Shown here: positions 5,750-5,826 of the stretch, one piece after another
Position numbering within the stretch: the first letter of the stretch is position 1
Layout of the letters: each line of letters begins with the position of its first letter
Assembly (NCBI GenBank): GCA_009843725.1
Contig: VYCX01000276.1
Span: 1-5,826 of the forward strand
Source: Boseongicola sp. SB0675_bin_26
GTDB taxonomy: Bacteria; Pseudomonadota; Alphaproteobacteria; Rhodobacterales; Rhodobacteraceae
DNA length: 5,826 nt
Direction: 5' to 3'
Notes under the pieces: generated by a model
The model's input: only the letters and a program-made list of their open reading frames with translations
What the model was told of the DNA's origin: nothing
Database searches by the model: none
Program-made: the position numbers and the translations under genes

Positions 5750-5826
5750 GCCGGTCAATGTCATGGTTAGTCGGACCTTCAGGGAGAACAAAACGGGATC
5801 GAACGTGCGCAAGCCCTCGTATGCTC

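Noticed and set aside
5741..5826. Minus-strand frame entering from the right edge and ending at TGA 5743-5741
   Set aside because: About 27 codons with a protein-like look but no recognisable motif; it cannot be told from chance without the neighbouring sequence.

Overview
The window looks like a high-GC proteobacterial chromosome or large plasmid. The style of the toxin-antitoxin proteins, the short-chain dehydrogenase and the spacing of genes fits an alphaproteobacterium, possibly Rhodobacterales; this is inference from protein character and base composition, not a phylogenetic result. Two halves of different nature meet here: a metabolic operon on the minus strand (1-2778) and an accessory region (about 2900-5826) with two toxin-antitoxin modules, a broken restriction gene and non-coding or decayed DNA.

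Left half, read right to left: an arylsulfotransferase-family protein (2778 to 1123) overlaps by four bases (ATGA) with a short-chain dehydrogenase (1126 to 308) of the 3-alpha-hydroxysteroid / coniferyl-alcohol dehydrogenase type. After a 272-base spacer with a GC-rich hairpin, a third gene begins at 35 with a good ribosome binding site and runs off the left edge. The sulfotransferase keeps the His/Asn/Arg/His active-site pattern of PAPS-independent arylsulfotransferases but has no visible signal peptide. Overlap and order suggest that sulfotransferase and dehydrogenase act on the same or consecutive alcohol/phenol-type substrates; the substrate cannot be read from the sequence.

Middle (2779-3700): about 920 bases without a convincing gene. 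It includes the leader of the operon, a short stretch at 3071-3124 resembling the N-terminus of an IS5-type transposase, and, at its right end, a promoter and a perfect 13-base palindrome just in front of a parDE-type module.

Right half: parD antitoxin (3701-3970) and an overlapping parE toxin (to 4346) are followed by the N-terminal part of a type I restriction subunit (hsdR, 4436 to about 4856). This is a pseudogene: a TGA sits where relatives have the Trp codon TGG, coding similarity resumes in the same frame beyond it, and then similarity ends before the helicase domain. On the opposite strand a higB toxin (5584-5303) and higA antitoxin (5291-4992) converge on the pseudogene. The picture is an eroded defence/stability island: two apparently intact addiction modules around a dead restriction gene, next to an intact catabolic-type operon.
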